In this document: positions 27,185-36,306 of the stretch, piece by piece
Position numbering within the stretch: the first letter of the stretch is position 1
Layout: every line of letters begins with the position of its first letter
NCBI GenBank assembly: GCA_945641355.1
Contig: CALZEQ010000019.1
Coordinates: 1-53,383 of the forward strand
Origin: an uncultured Mediterranea sp.
GTDB lineage: Bacteria > Bacteroidota > Bacteroidia > Bacteroidales > Bacteroidaceae
Length of the DNA: 53,383 nt
Direction: 5' to 3'
Made by a program: the position numbers and the translations under genes
The notes under the pieces: model-generated
Told to the model about the DNA's origin: nothing
Seen by the model: only the letters and a program-made list of their open reading frames with translations
Database searches by the model: none

Positions 27185-28936
27185 TCATTTAAGCTTGATC
27201 TCTACCGCCTTCACCAGTTCCCATCCCTTGAATACGATGGTCAGTAGCTTCAGCTGCGTGTCTCCTTTCGATGATTGTACCTTCGCATCGGCCGCATAGC
27301 GGTGCAACTGTCCTTCGGCCTCCTCCATGAGGGCCTCTATTTCACGGTCTGAAGCAGTGCGAGGGGCATACTTCACCTCCACGATGTAGCTGTAGGCAAT
27401 CTCCGGTTGATGGATGAGGTCGGGCATCATGTAGAAGTCGGCGTAGCCTTTGGATGCCTCATACTCGGGCAGGATGATATAGCCGCGGGTCAGGCCCAGA
27501 TAGGCCAGCAGGAACCCTTTGACGTGTGCCTCACCCTCGATGAACTCGCGGATGGCACTCTGGCGTTCCAGTTCCCGGGCAAAGAAATCGAAGACGGGTT
27601 GCCAGGCGCCATCGTAAGCCATGTCTGTAACCAGGTAGGACAACTGGTCAAGGTCTATTTGAAAGTGGCAGGAACGCTGGTAGGCCTCGGTCAGATAAGT
27701 GTACAGCTGCTCGCGAACCGTCAAGTTGGGAATGCCAAGAACGGTTTCTCCCCGAAAAACTCCTTGAATGGAAAGCATCCCGAAGTAGAAAAGCAGGCTC
27801 TTGAAATTCTCCACCCTGGTCATGTCGGTAGCCGGAAACGAGGTGTTTATCTCTGCTGTGATGCTTCCATCCTCTACAATACTGCGGATAACCGAGGCAT
27901 TGGCACCGAAGCGGTGGTCCAGCTTTACCAGGTGGCGCAGCTTGTTGTAGTCGGTGCGGATGTTGGTGTCAATCATGGACTTGGGCGATTTGCCACGTTG
28001 CAGATAGCTGTTCAGGAAGTAAAGCGCCATGTCGGAATTAAACATCCGCTCATCCAGTGCTTCTTCGGAGAAACAGTAGTTATCGTACCAGGGTTTCATC
28101 TGCTCCAGCACTCCCTCCACTGAGACCTCTGTGGAAAGGGCACCCTCCTTGATGTAATAGGCGAGCATCGCCCGCATCTCGTTGAGGCTGAACCCGATGA
28201 TGCCGTTGAAGGCGGGCTGCATACTGATATTGGTGCCGATGTTGAAACCGCTGGTCACGTCGTCCATCGTAATGGGGCTGACACCGGTGATGAACAGGCG
28301 TTCTACGGAGCTGGCGCTGGCCGTAGCATCCTTGATTACCGCAAAGAAATGACGGATAAGCCCTTCCCCATGCGTCACCTCATGATAGCTGTCCGTACCG
28401 TATGTACTTAGGATGGTATTCGTGAAGTTGTCGTACTCGTCAATCATCAGGTAGATGCGGGGGCAATCACGTTTGATGGCGATATGTTGGGTGATGGAAG
28501 TCAGCATCTGGCCGGCATCCATGTCGGGGTGTATATCCAGCCAAATGTCACTGCCCAATATCTGCTCATACCGACGGATGAACTTCGTCATCATCATGAC
28601 GCAATATTCATTGAACGCTTCCGCCAGGTTCGTCTGTCGAGGAGCTACAGACGAAAAGTTGAATCGTAGAATCAGGTATCTGTTCTGCCTCCCCGTAGGA
28701 TGCTGTCCGATGTAAAGCCCGCCGAACAGACTCTGGAAGCAGTCGGCATAGTCAATGTCGTAGTAACTCTCCAGCATGGAGAGGAAGAGCGATTTGCCGA
28801 AGCGTCTCGGCCGGATGAGGAACAGGAAGTTAGGTTGGCGTTCAATCAGCTCGATGTAGCGCGTCTTGTCCACATAATAATACCCCTCACGTATCAGGTT
28901 GGGGAAGTCCGATATCCCGTATGGCACTCTTTTCAT
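27185..28936 (-). CDS. AAA-ATPase-like protein with C-terminal PD-(D/E)XK nuclease-like domain
   Basis: A 583-residue protein starting MKRVPYGISDF; a longer frame is open but starts in a region without homology, so I chose the ATG at 28936. The AAA-ATPase-like domain (about 1-210) has the Walker A RPRRFGKSLFLSML (GKS 47-49) and a probable Walker B in YLMIDEYDNFTN. The C-terminal domain carries EVK at Glu520 and Lys522, with a plausible acidic partner in DFYMMPD, matching PD-(D/E)XK nucleases (PDDEXK_9-like). This family is expanded in Bacteroidetes. Its function is unknown; toxin, defence or mobile-element roles have been guessed. It stands alone between PUL 1 and a divergent metallophosphoesterase. 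Confidence 0.9.
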   Translation of the reverse strand: MKRVPYGISDFPNLIREGYYYVDKTRYIELIERQPNFLFLIRPRRFGKSLFLSMLESYYDIDYADCFQSLFGGLYIGQHPTGRQNRYLILRFNFSSVAPRQTNLAEAFNEYCVMMMTKFIRRYEQILGSDIWLDIHPDMDAGQMLTSITQHIAIKRDCPRIYLMIDEYDNFTNTILSTYGTDSYHEVTHGEGLIRHFFAVIKDATASASSVERLFITGVSPITMDDVTSGFNIGTNISMQPAFNGIIGFSLNEMRAMLAYYIKEGALSTEVSVEGVLEQMKPWYDNYCFSEEALDERMFNSDMALYFLNSYLQRGKSPKSMIDTNIRTDYNKLRHLVKLDHRFGANASVIRSIVEDGSITAEINTSFPATDMTRVENFKSLLFYFGMLSIQGVFRGETVLGIPNLTVREQLYTYLTEAYQRSCHFQIDLDQLSYLVTDMAYDGAWQPVFDFFARELERQSAIREFIEGEAHVKGFLLAYLGLTRGYIILPEYEASKGYADFYMMPDLIHQPEIAYSYIVEVKYAPRTASDREIEALMEEAEGQLHRYAADAKVQSSKGDTQLKLLTIVFKGWELVKAVEIKLK

Positions 28937-29065
28937 AAGGCTGCTTCTTTGGTTTGCAATCATGATAGCAAAGATATGTATTCTCCCGCATACTTCCAAA
29001 CGTTCACCTGCAAACTTGCTGGATGCTGATAGCGAATAACCTGCATTGCATCGGCATTCGGGCAA

Positions 29066-29118
29066 TTGTCTTTTTTAAATAAGGTTACTCAAATCGTCAA
29101 CCTTATTTAAAAAGACAA
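29066..29118. repeat. Long inverted repeat in a divergent intergenic region
   Basis: Left arm 29066-29086 (TTGTC, six T, AAATAAGGTT) and right arm 29099-29118 are reverse complements apart from one extra T, around a 12-base spacer. It lies 130 bases upstream of the ATPase start and about 100 bases before the metallophosphoesterase start. It could be an operator, a bidirectional terminator, or the trace of a mobile element. Confidence 0.75.
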
Positions 29119-29136
29119 ATTCTCACAGATTATTTG

Positions 29137-29144
29137 TACATTTG
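29137..29144 (+). promoter_or_regulatory. -7 element for the metallophosphoesterase gene
   Basis: TACATTTG matches TAnnTTTG and lies 78 bases before the ATG. The right arm of the inverted repeat reaches into the expected -33 region, so factors binding it could control this promoter. Confidence 0.55.
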
Positions 29145-29221
29145 CAAAATAGAGGATGGGGAGGGCTATCTATAGCCGCTTTCAACCTTTATACACCGAT
29201 AATTGATAACAATAAAGACAG

Positions 29222-30193
29222 ATGAAACGTATTATTCTATTGATTTTGGCTGCGGTTTGTCTTCATGGACACGCACAACAAGACAACGGACTCCGGTTCA
29301 ATGAATCGGGAGAATTTAAAATCGTGCAGTTCACCGATCTGCACTTCAAATACGGCAATCCGGCTTCGGACGTTGCCTTGGAGTGTATCGACCGCGTGCT
29401 GGAAGCAGAAAGTCCCGACTTGGTCATCTTTACAGGCGACATCATCTACAGTGCTCCTGCAGATACAGCCCTGCGCACCGTATTGCAACGGGTCTGCTGC
29501 CGTAAGATACCGTTTGCCGTCACGCTGGGCAACCATGACGATGAGCAAGGACTTTCGCGTCCCCTACTCTACGAGATTGTCCGCTCCCTGCCGGGCAACG
29601 TACAAGCTGCTGACTCCGAAAACTTCGCCCTACGCATCGCCTCAGCCGACGGCCAACGTACCGAGGCTTTGCTCTATCTGATAGACAGCCATGCCTATTC
29701 GCCTCTGCCCGATGTGAAAGGATATGATTGGATAAAGGCCCGTCAGATAGCCTGGTATCGCGACTGCAGCGACCAATATACCCGCGAGAACGGAGGAAAG
29801 CCGCTACCGGCATTGGCCTTTTTCCACATTCCCCTGCCTGAGTACGCCGAAGCGGCCACCCATCCGCAAGCCATCCTGCGGGGCACTCGCATGGAGCCGG
29901 TCTGCTCACCCGAGCTGAACAGCGGACTTTTTACAGCCATCAAAGAGCAGGGCGACATCATGGGATGCTTTGTGGGGCACGACCACGACAATGACTATGC
30001 CGTGATGTGGAAGGACATCCTGCTGGCCTACGGCCGATTCACAGGAGGCAACACCGAATACAATCACCTGCCCAACGGGGCCAGGGTCATCGTGCTGCAC
30101 GAAGGAGAGCGCAGGTTCACCACCTGGATACGCCAACGCACAGGCGAGACGGAACAAACCACTACCTACCCCGACAGCTTTGTAAGAAAGTGA
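29222..30193 (+). CDS. Secreted calcineurin-like metallophosphoesterase
   Basis: A 323-residue enzyme with a Sec signal peptide (cleavage near GHAQQ). It carries the dinuclear-metal motifs of the calcineurin-like phosphoesterase fold in order: DLH in QFTDLHFKYG (about 39), GDIIY (about 68), GNHDDE (about 102), a conserved-looking FFHIPLPEY (about 200) and GHDHDND (about 254). It is probably periplasmic and resembles purple-acid-phosphatase/Icc-like phosphodiesterases from Bacteroidetes. The substrate is not known; phosphorylated or phosphodiester-bearing compounds are likely. It has its own promoter and no operon partner. Confidence 0.92.
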   Translation: MKRIILLILAAVCLHGHAQQDNGLRFNESGEFKIVQFTDLHFKYGNPASDVALECIDRVLEAESPDLVIFTGDIIYSAPADTALRTVLQRVCCRKIPFAVTLGNHDDEQGLSRPLLYEIVRSLPGNVQAADSENFALRIASADGQRTEALLYLIDSHAYSPLPDVKGYDWIKARQIAWYRDCSDQYTRENGGKPLPALAFFHIPLPEYAEAATHPQAILRGTRMEPVCSPELNSGLFTAIKEQGDIMGCFVGHDHDNDYAVMWKDILLAYGRFTGGNTEYNHLPNGARVIVLHEGERRFTTWIRQRTGETEQTTTYPDSFVRK

Positions 30194-30220
30194 ATCCTGC
30201 TCGGTCGGGCGGAATTCATT

Positions 30221-30357
30221 TCAACGGGCCTTCAGTACACTCAGCACCTGCTCGCAAATGGCCTTCATGCCGGCTATGATTTTACCGTGATTTTGTGATG
30301 TGGCAAAGATAGTATAATTTAAGGGGGAAAACGTCCATACTACATGAAAAAATGACA
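30221..30357 (-). pseudogene. Possible C-terminal remnant of an unidentified gene
   Basis: Between the metallophosphoesterase and the efflux operon the minus strand keeps an open frame of about 45 codons ending at 30221. It reads like a protein C-terminus (HGKIIAGMKAICEQVLSVL then KAR and stop). It has no start codon of its own and begins inside the efflux terminator. It could be the decayed tail of a lost gene or a chance frame. Confidence 0.3.
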
Positions 30358-30389
30358 ACTGTCAGGGCGCAACAGATGCGCCCTGACAG
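30345..30389 (-). terminator. Terminator of the RND efflux operon
   Basis: Arms 30359-30371 and 30377-30389 pair perfectly over 13 bp (CTGTCAGGGCGCA) around ACAGA. On the minus strand the hairpin lies just after the outer-membrane channel gene and is followed by a T-rich stretch. Confidence 0.8.
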
Positions 30390-30394
30390 CAAAA

Positions 30395-31825
30395 TCATTC
30401 GCAACCGCCACCCAGTGCCTGATAGAGGTTGATGATGCCCTGAATCTCGCTAAAGCGGTCGGCCACTTGCGACAGACGGGCTGAGAGCAATCCCTGACGG
30501 GCCGTCAGTACTTCCAGGTAGGTGGTAGTGCCATGCTTCATCAGCAGCTCCGTGCTACGCACTGCCGTCTCCAACGAAGCCACCTGGCCGCTACGCAGTT
30601 GTGCCTTGTCGCGGGCCGTCTGCACCTGTACCAAGGCATCGTTCACCTCACTGCCGGCATTGAGCAATGCCTGTCTGAAGGCCAGCTTTGCCTCCTCCTG
30701 TTGCGCCTTGGCAATCTTCAGGTTGGCTATATTCACACCTTTATTAAAGATGGGCAGCACCAAACTGCCTACAGCCGAGGCCAACACTTTGCCGGGATTG
30801 ATAACCATGCTACCCGCCGAATTGGTCCAACCGGCCGTACCGCTCAGCGTAATGGAGGGATAGAAGGCTGAACGGGCAGCATTGGTACCATAGAAAGCCA
30901 TTGCCAATGATTGCTCGGCACTTTTCACATCGGGACGATGCGACAAAAGTTGCAAGGGAATGCCCACTGCAAGCTCTTGCGGGAACTCCTGGCCGGCCAG
31001 CGTGCCACGTGCGATATCGCCAGGCACATGCCCCAGAATGATGGATAGTGAGTTTTCCACCTCGTCAATCTGCTGACGCAGGTCGAGTACCGAGGCTTCC
31101 ACCTGACGGCAAGTGGCTTCGCTCTGCGACACGGCGGCCTCATTGGTCATGCCGGCGGCCATCATTGCCTTCATGGTCTTCACACTCTCGTGCCAGTTGG
31201 CGGCAGTCTCCTCCGAGATGCGCAGCTGGTCGTCGAGCATCAGCAGCGTATAGTAGAGATTGGCCACATTGGCCACTAACGACGAAGTGATGGCCTGTTC
31301 ATAGTCGCGGCTCTGCAGATAAAGTGCTTTGGCACGACGCTTGGCGTTAGTCAGCCGACCGAAGATATCGACTTCCCAGCTGGCCGAAGCCACAGCCGTA
31401 TAGGTCCAGGAGCCCTTCGACTTGTCGAAACTGCTGACACCTCCCTGCGGGGTGAGCATGAACGAAGGCAGATAGGCCAGACGAGCGGACAGCAACGTCG
31501 CCTCTGCCTCCTTGATGCGCTGACGAGCAGCCAGCAAGTCGGTGTTTTGCTGCAAAGCCTCTTCGATGAGCGACTGCAACTGAGTGTCGCGATAGAGTTC
31601 ACGCCAGGAGAGGAGTGCCAGCGATGCTGGTTCATCTGCTGCCTCGTCGACTGTCCCGGCAGGGGCTGCCAGCGCGAGCGACTTGTCGAACAGACTGTCT
31701 GTCGGCAAGTCATCGGGACGCTGGTATTTCGTATAGATGCCACATCCGCTGAAGAACAGCGAAGAGGCAAGTGCCAGGAGAGTGACTCTCCCGGCCTTCC
31801 AATCTGTAAACAAATGGGTATTCAT
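30395..31825 (-). CDS. RND efflux outer-membrane channel lipoprotein (OprM/TolC family)
   Basis: A 476-residue lipoprotein (lipobox FSGC) of the NodT/OprM type. Two TolC-like repeats are visible: one from about 75 (LIEEALQQNTDLLAARQRIKEAEATLLSARLAYLPSF) and the second from about 285 (SHRPDVKSAEQSLAMAFYGTNAARSAFYPSITLSG). The SHRPD and FYPSITL segments are typical of the family. It forms a trimeric outer-membrane exit duct that docks on the pump and membrane fusion protein encoded upstream. It is the last gene of the operon, 90 bases after the pump gene, with a tandem repeat in the gap. The exported compound cannot be deduced. Confidence 0.95.
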   Translation of the reverse strand: MNTHLFTDWKAGRVTLLALASSLFFSGCGIYTKYQRPDDLPTDSLFDKSLALAAPAGTVDEAADEPASLALLSWRELYRDTQLQSLIEEALQQNTDLLAARQRIKEAEATLLSARLAYLPSFMLTPQGGVSSFDKSKGSWTYTAVASASWEVDIFGRLTNAKRRAKALYLQSRDYEQAITSSLVANVANLYYTLLMLDDQLRISEETAANWHESVKTMKAMMAAGMTNEAAVSQSEATCRQVEASVLDLRQQIDEVENSLSIILGHVPGDIARGTLAGQEFPQELAVGIPLQLLSHRPDVKSAEQSLAMAFYGTNAARSAFYPSITLSGTAGWTNSAGSMVINPGKVLASAVGSLVLPIFNKGVNIANLKIAKAQQEEAKLAFRQALLNAGSEVNDALVQVQTARDKAQLRSGQVASLETAVRSTELLMKHGTTTYLEVLTARQGLLSARLSQVADRFSEIQGIINLYQALGGGCE

Positions 31826-31850
31826 ATTTTTTTAGTTACAAGTTACGAGT

Positions 31851-31930
31851 TACCAGTTACCAGTAGGGGCGGAATATTTTCCGCCCTTCAGCTACAAGTT
31901 ACAAGTAGGAGCGGACTATTTTCCGCTTTT
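31851..31930. repeat. Tandem repeat of about 42 bp inside the efflux operon
   Basis: Two copies (31851-31888 and 31893-31930) match at about 32 of 38 positions. Each has a GTTAC/AGTTAC-rich part followed by a short hairpin (CGGAATATTTTCCG type). Shorter GTTAC repeats precede them. The second copy covers the end of the pump gene. Confidence 0.7.
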
Positions 31931-34900
31931 TTTAGTAGCCTCTATCTCCTGATGGCTGACCTTTTCCTCTTCGGCTATCTGCCAGTCGTGGGTAGGTTCG
32001 GCCTGAACGGGGCGTACCCGCTCCTGCAGCCACTGGAAGGCCACAAAGAGGACAAATACCAAGAAGAGCAGCGCCAAGGTACCGATAAACATACCGCCTA
32101 CGGCACCTGTACCCAACGAACGGTTACCGTTGGCACCTACCCCATTGGCCACCAGCAACGGGAACAGACCGAATATCATGGTGAGGGCTGTCATCAGGAT
32201 GGGACGCAGACGTGCCTTGGAGGCACTGACCGCAGCAGCTATCAGTCCCATACCGGCCTTACGACGTTCGGCAGCATACTCGGTGAGCAGGATGGCCGTC
32301 TTTGCCAGCAGACCTATCAGCATGATAAGTCCTGTCTGCAGGTAGATGTTGTTCTCCAAGCCCATCACTTTGGCAACGAGGAAGGAACCCATCAGTCCGC
32401 AAGGCACGGCCAGCAGGACGGCGAAGGGAATGATGAAGCTTTCGTACAATGCACTCAAAATGAGGTAAATCATCAGCAGACAGATACCGAAGATGATACC
32501 TGTGGTACCGCTCTGCTGGCTCTCCTCGCGTGTGATACCGCCAAAGTCGTAACCATAGCCACGAGGCAGGTTGGTAGAGGCGACCTCGCGTACGGCGTTG
32601 ATGGTATCACCCGTACTGTAGCCAGCGGCCGGAGCCACACTGACGGCAATGGAATTGTACATGTTGAAACGGCTCAAGGTCTCGGCACCATAGACACGTG
32701 TCAACGTAACAAACTGACTCAGCGGAGCCATCTGCCCGTTGTTCAACCGCACAAAGGTGTTGTCCAATGAAGCCTCATCCAGACGATACTGAGGATCGGC
32801 CTGCAGCATGACTTTATAGATTTTGGAGAAGCGGTTGAAGTCGGATACATACTGACCGCCATAATAACCCGAAAGGGTGGCCAACACGGCATTGGGCGTG
32901 ATGCCTGCCCGCTTGCACTTGGCCGCATCGACATCCACCATCCACTGCGGATAGTTGATAGCAAACGACGAGTAGGCACGGGCTATCTCGGGACGCTGGT
33001 TCAGGGCGCCGCCGGTCTTGTCCTTTGCATGGGTGTAGAGCGAGTTACCCATACCATAGCCGGGAATCATACCGGGTGCCATGGCGAACACCTGCGCATC
33101 CTTGACCGCAGCCGTACGTGCATATACCTGACGGATGACAGCCTGTACCTGGTCTTCGCGCTTGGTACGCTCTTCCCACGGCTTCAGACGGAGGATGAAC
33201 ATACCGGCCGAACTACCCTGTCCGCTTATCAAACCATAACCGGCCGTACGCGAGATGTCGCGCAGTTGGGGGATTCCCTCCAGACATTGGTTCAGCCGCT
33301 TCATCACCTTGTTGGTACTGCTGAGCGAATAGCCCGACGGAGTGGTGACATTTACCAGCACGACACCCTGGTCTTCATCGGGTACCAGACCGGTCTTGGT
33401 GGTGTTCATCAATGCTACCAGCAGCACAATACCGGCTACCAGCAACGACCATGCCAGCCAACGACGCTTGATGAAGAAGAGCACACCGTCCTTATACCGC
33501 TCTACCACCACAGAGAAGGCGGCATTGAAGGCCTTACGGAAACGGGCGGCAAAATTGTCCTTCGCCGAGCCGTCTTCGTTGGTATAGGGACGCAACAGCA
33601 AGGCACAAAGGGCCGGACTCAACGTCAAGGCATTGATGGCCGAAATACCTACCGCCACAGCCATGGTCAGACCGAACTGGGTATAGAACGTACCGCTGGT
33701 GCCGCTCATGAAAGAGACGGGAATGAAGACGGCCATAAAGACGAGCGACGAGGTGATGACGGCGTTGGAGATGCCCTTCATGGCATCGATGGAAGCCATA
33801 TAGGACGAGCGGTAGCCCACATCGAAGCGGGCCTGCACCGCCTCTACCACCACAATGGCATCATCCACCACCGTACCGATGACCAGTACCAAGGCAAACA
33901 GGGTAATCAAGTTGATAGAGAAGCCGGCCACCGCCATGAAGGCAAAGGTACCAATCAGCGAGACAATGATACCCACCAATGGAATAAAGGTGGAGCGGAT
34001 ATCCTGCAAGAAGACGTACACCACCAGGATGACGAGCAGTATGGCCTCAAATAGGGTCTTTACCACTTCATGGATAGAAGCGTAGAGGAAGTCGTCGGAC
34101 GACATCACCTGTGTCAGCTCCACTCCTTTGGGCAGCTCCTTGCGGGCCTCTTCGAGGAAGGCGTTAATCTGCTTGTTTACCGCTGTGGCATTGGAACCGG
34201 CCGTCTGGAACACCAGGCAGCTCACACCCGGATGGCCGTTCAGCATACCTACGTAGGAGTAGTTTTCACGTCCCAGGTCGATGTCGGCCACCTCCTTCAG
34301 CTTCAGCACTTCGCCGTCAGCGGTCGAGGCCACCACCATCTCGCCAAACTCCTCGGGTGTATAACGACGTCCGCGAAACTTCATGGTATATTGGTAGGTC
34401 TCGGGAGAATTCTCGCCAAACGAACCGGTAGCGGCCTCAATGTTCTGTTCGGCCAGCACGCCGGTGATGTCCGACGGTATCAGTCCGTACTGTGCCATCA
34501 CGTCGGGCTTCAGCCAGAGGCGCATGGAGTAGTCGGCACCCAGCACCACCAGTTCACCTACACCCTGAAAACGGAGGATTTCAGGTTTCAGGTTGATGTT
34601 GAGGTAGTTGGCCAGAAAACCCTCATCATACGAGTCGTCGGGGCTATGCAGGCTGAACACCTGCAGCATGGAGGTCTGACGCTTTACGGTGGTCACACCC
34701 ACCTGCTTCACCTCGGCCGGCAGCTTGGCCGTGGCCGTAGAGACCTTGTTCTGTACGTTCACCGCCGCCATGTCGGGGTCGGTGCCCTGCTTGAAATACA
34801 CCGTAATGGTGACGGTACCCGAGTTGCTGGCGGTAGAGGTCATGTAGGTCATGTTCTCCACACCGTTGATGGCCTCTTCCAGCGGAGCAATCACACTTTT

Positions 34901-35077
34901 CTGCAAGGTTTCGGCACTAGCACCGTAGTAGTTGGTCATCACCATCACCGTAGGCGGCGCAATGTCAGGATATTGTTCGACGGGCAGCGTAAACAGCCCG
35001 ATGATGCCCAGGATAACGATGGTCACAGAGATGACCGCCGACAAGACGGGACGTTCGATAAATGTTCGTAAGTTCAT
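31916..35077 (-). CDS. RND efflux pump, HAE1/AcrB family
   Basis: A 1,053-residue inner-membrane transporter with 12 predicted transmembrane helices and two large periplasmic loops. The N-terminus MNLRTFIERPVLSAVISVTI and QYPDIAPPTVMV are typical of AcrB-like pumps. Helix 4 carries the two adjacent aspartates of the proton relay (VIGTVVDDAIVVVEAV). The RND signature GVGANGNRSLGTGAVGGM precedes the last helices. It exports hydrophobic or amphipathic substrates (drugs, bile salts, fatty acids) with proton exchange. The tail KVSHQEIEATKKSGK is nonconserved and its last bases lie in a repeat. The operon order is fusion protein, pump, channel, with a 24-base gap to the fusion protein gene. Confidence 0.97.
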   Translation of the reverse strand: MNLRTFIERPVLSAVISVTIVILGIIGLFTLPVEQYPDIAPPTVMVMTNYYGASAETLQKSVIAPLEEAINGVENMTYMTSTASNSGTVTITVYFKQGTDPDMAAVNVQNKVSTATAKLPAEVKQVGVTTVKRQTSMLQVFSLHSPDDSYDEGFLANYLNINLKPEILRFQGVGELVVLGADYSMRLWLKPDVMAQYGLIPSDITGVLAEQNIEAATGSFGENSPETYQYTMKFRGRRYTPEEFGEMVVASTADGEVLKLKEVADIDLGRENYSYVGMLNGHPGVSCLVFQTAGSNATAVNKQINAFLEEARKELPKGVELTQVMSSDDFLYASIHEVVKTLFEAILLVILVVYVFLQDIRSTFIPLVGIIVSLIGTFAFMAVAGFSINLITLFALVLVIGTVVDDAIVVVEAVQARFDVGYRSSYMASIDAMKGISNAVITSSLVFMAVFIPVSFMSGTSGTFYTQFGLTMAVAVGISAINALTLSPALCALLLRPYTNEDGSAKDNFAARFRKAFNAAFSVVVERYKDGVLFFIKRRWLAWSLLVAGIVLLVALMNTTKTGLVPDEDQGVVLVNVTTPSGYSLSSTNKVMKRLNQCLEGIPQLRDISRTAGYGLISGQGSSAGMFILRLKPWEERTKREDQVQAVIRQVYARTAAVKDAQVFAMAPGMIPGYGMGNSLYTHAKDKTGGALNQRPEIARAYSSFAINYPQWMVDVDAAKCKRAGITPNAVLATLSGYYGGQYVSDFNRFSKIYKVMLQADPQYRLDEASLDNTFVRLNNGQMAPLSQFVTLTRVYGAETLSRFNMYNSIAVSVAPAAGYSTGDTINAVREVASTNLPRGYGYDFGGITREESQQSGTTGIIFGICLLMIYLILSALYESFIIPFAVLLAVPCGLMGSFLVAKVMGLENNIYLQTGLIMLIGLLAKTAILLTEYAAERRKAGMGLIAAAVSASKARLRPILMTALTMIFGLFPLLVANGVGANGNRSLGTGAVGGMFIGTLALLFLVFVLFVAFQWLQERVRPVQAEPTHDWQIAEEEKVSHQEIEATKKSGK

Positions 35078-35101
35078 ATAAGAATCAATTCTAGTTAAGT
35101 T

Positions 35102-36211
35102 TTACTTCTTCGGCTGGATAGGAGTCCCTTCACGCAGCATACCTACCCCTTCGGCTACAATGACATCACCTGTCTGCAACCCTTCGTTCACGATATACTC
35201 CTGTCCGCCATCCACACGGGTCACCTTGACAGGCGATGAAGAGGCCTTTCCGTCCACCACCTTGTAGACGAATACACGGTCCTGAACTTCGTAGGTCACC
35301 GACTGCGGGATGACGATGCAGCCCCTGTAGTACTCGGGTACAATGACGCTGCCCGAACCTCCACTGGTCAGCAGTCCGTCCGCATTGGGGAAGACGGCTC
35401 GCAGGCTCACGGCACCCGTTGCCGGGTCTATCACTCCGCTGATGGTCTCTATCTTGCCCTTTTGCGGATAGAGAGAGCCGTCGTTCAACTGCAAGGAGAC
35501 TTCGGGCATCTCTTCCAGTGCCTTCTTTTTGGAGCCATACTGGCGGGTGAGGGCAAGCATCTGATTCTCGGTCATGGAGAAATAGACATACATGGTTGAA
35601 TTGTCGGAGACGGTGGTCAGTGCCTTGGGCATAGCCGGACTGACAAGTGCCCCTACACGGAAAGGCAACGTACCCACCACGCCGTCGGCAGGACTCATCA
35701 CCGTGGTGTACGACAGATTGTTGGCAGCATTCACCCGCTGTGCCTCGGCTTGTGCCAACTGGGCCTTGGCCGTCAACAAGGCATTGTATGAAGTACTCAG
35801 GTCGAACTCCGAAACCACTTTCTGCGCAAACAGTTCTTTCCGGCTGTCATAGGTAAGCTGTGCAGTGGCTACACCAGCCTTTGCAGCCTCTACATTGGTC
35901 TCGGCAGTGCGCAAGGCTGCCTGATAGGGCACCTGATCAATAATGAACATCACCTGTCCGCGACGTACCGTCTGCCCCTCTACCACACAGAGCTTGGTCA
36001 GCGTACCCGACACCTGCGGATAGATGTCAATATCCTGTCGTCCGCGTATAGCGGCCGAGTAGGCCGTCTGCAGGTCACGGTCGCAGGGCTGCACCTGCAG
36101 TACCGCATATTCGGCCTGTGGTTGCGTAGCCGGAGCCTGACTGCAGGAAGTTCCCAATGTCATGCCGACGGCCATCACCGCCAGCGATTGAATACATTTT
36201 CTTTTTACCAT
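35102..36211 (-). CDS. RND efflux membrane fusion protein (AcrA-like lipoprotein)
   Basis: A 369-residue lipoprotein starting at the ATG at 36211 (MVKRKCIQSLAVMAVGMTLGT, lipobox LGTSC). A longer frame adds 19 residues without a signal-peptide character. The layout is that of the HlyD/AcrA family: a lipoyl-like half (SGTLTKLCVVEGQTVRRGQVMFIID), a helical hairpin (about 95-160), the second lipoyl half (TVMSPADGVVGTLPFRVGALV), a beta-barrel and a membrane-proximal domain. It joins pump and outer-membrane channel across the periplasm. It is first in the operon, with a divergent AraC gene 222 bases upstream. Confidence 0.95.
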   Translation of the reverse strand: MVKRKCIQSLAVMAVGMTLGTSCSQAPATQPQAEYAVLQVQPCDRDLQTAYSAAIRGRQDIDIYPQVSGTLTKLCVVEGQTVRRGQVMFIIDQVPYQAALRTAETNVEAAKAGVATAQLTYDSRKELFAQKVVSEFDLSTSYNALLTAKAQLAQAEAQRVNAANNLSYTTVMSPADGVVGTLPFRVGALVSPAMPKALTTVSDNSTMYVYFSMTENQMLALTRQYGSKKKALEEMPEVSLQLNDGSLYPQKGKIETISGVIDPATGAVSLRAVFPNADGLLTSGGSGSVIVPEYYRGCIVIPQSVTYEVQDRVFVYKVVDGKASSSPVKVTRVDGGQEYIVNEGLQTGDVIVAEGVGMLREGTPIQPKK

Positions 36212-36290
36212 AATCTTTGTTATTAAAATATTAGAGTTATATTTGCAGCATGAATATATCGTTAGCAATATTCTTAACAGAATTCGGCTG

Positions 36291-36298
36291 CAAAATTA
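36291..36298 (-). promoter_or_regulatory. -7 element for the efflux operon
   Basis: On the minus strand this reads TAATTTTG, matching TAnnTTTG, 80 bases before the fusion-protein ATG. No good -33 box is placed at the usual distance, which is consistent with an activator-dependent promoter. Confidence 0.5.
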
Positions 36299-36306
36299 CT
36301 CCGAAT

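Noticed and set aside
29066..29118. Reading the inverted repeat as ends of an insertion sequence
   Set aside because: The two arms are only 12 bases apart, with no transposase between them, so it is not an intact element.
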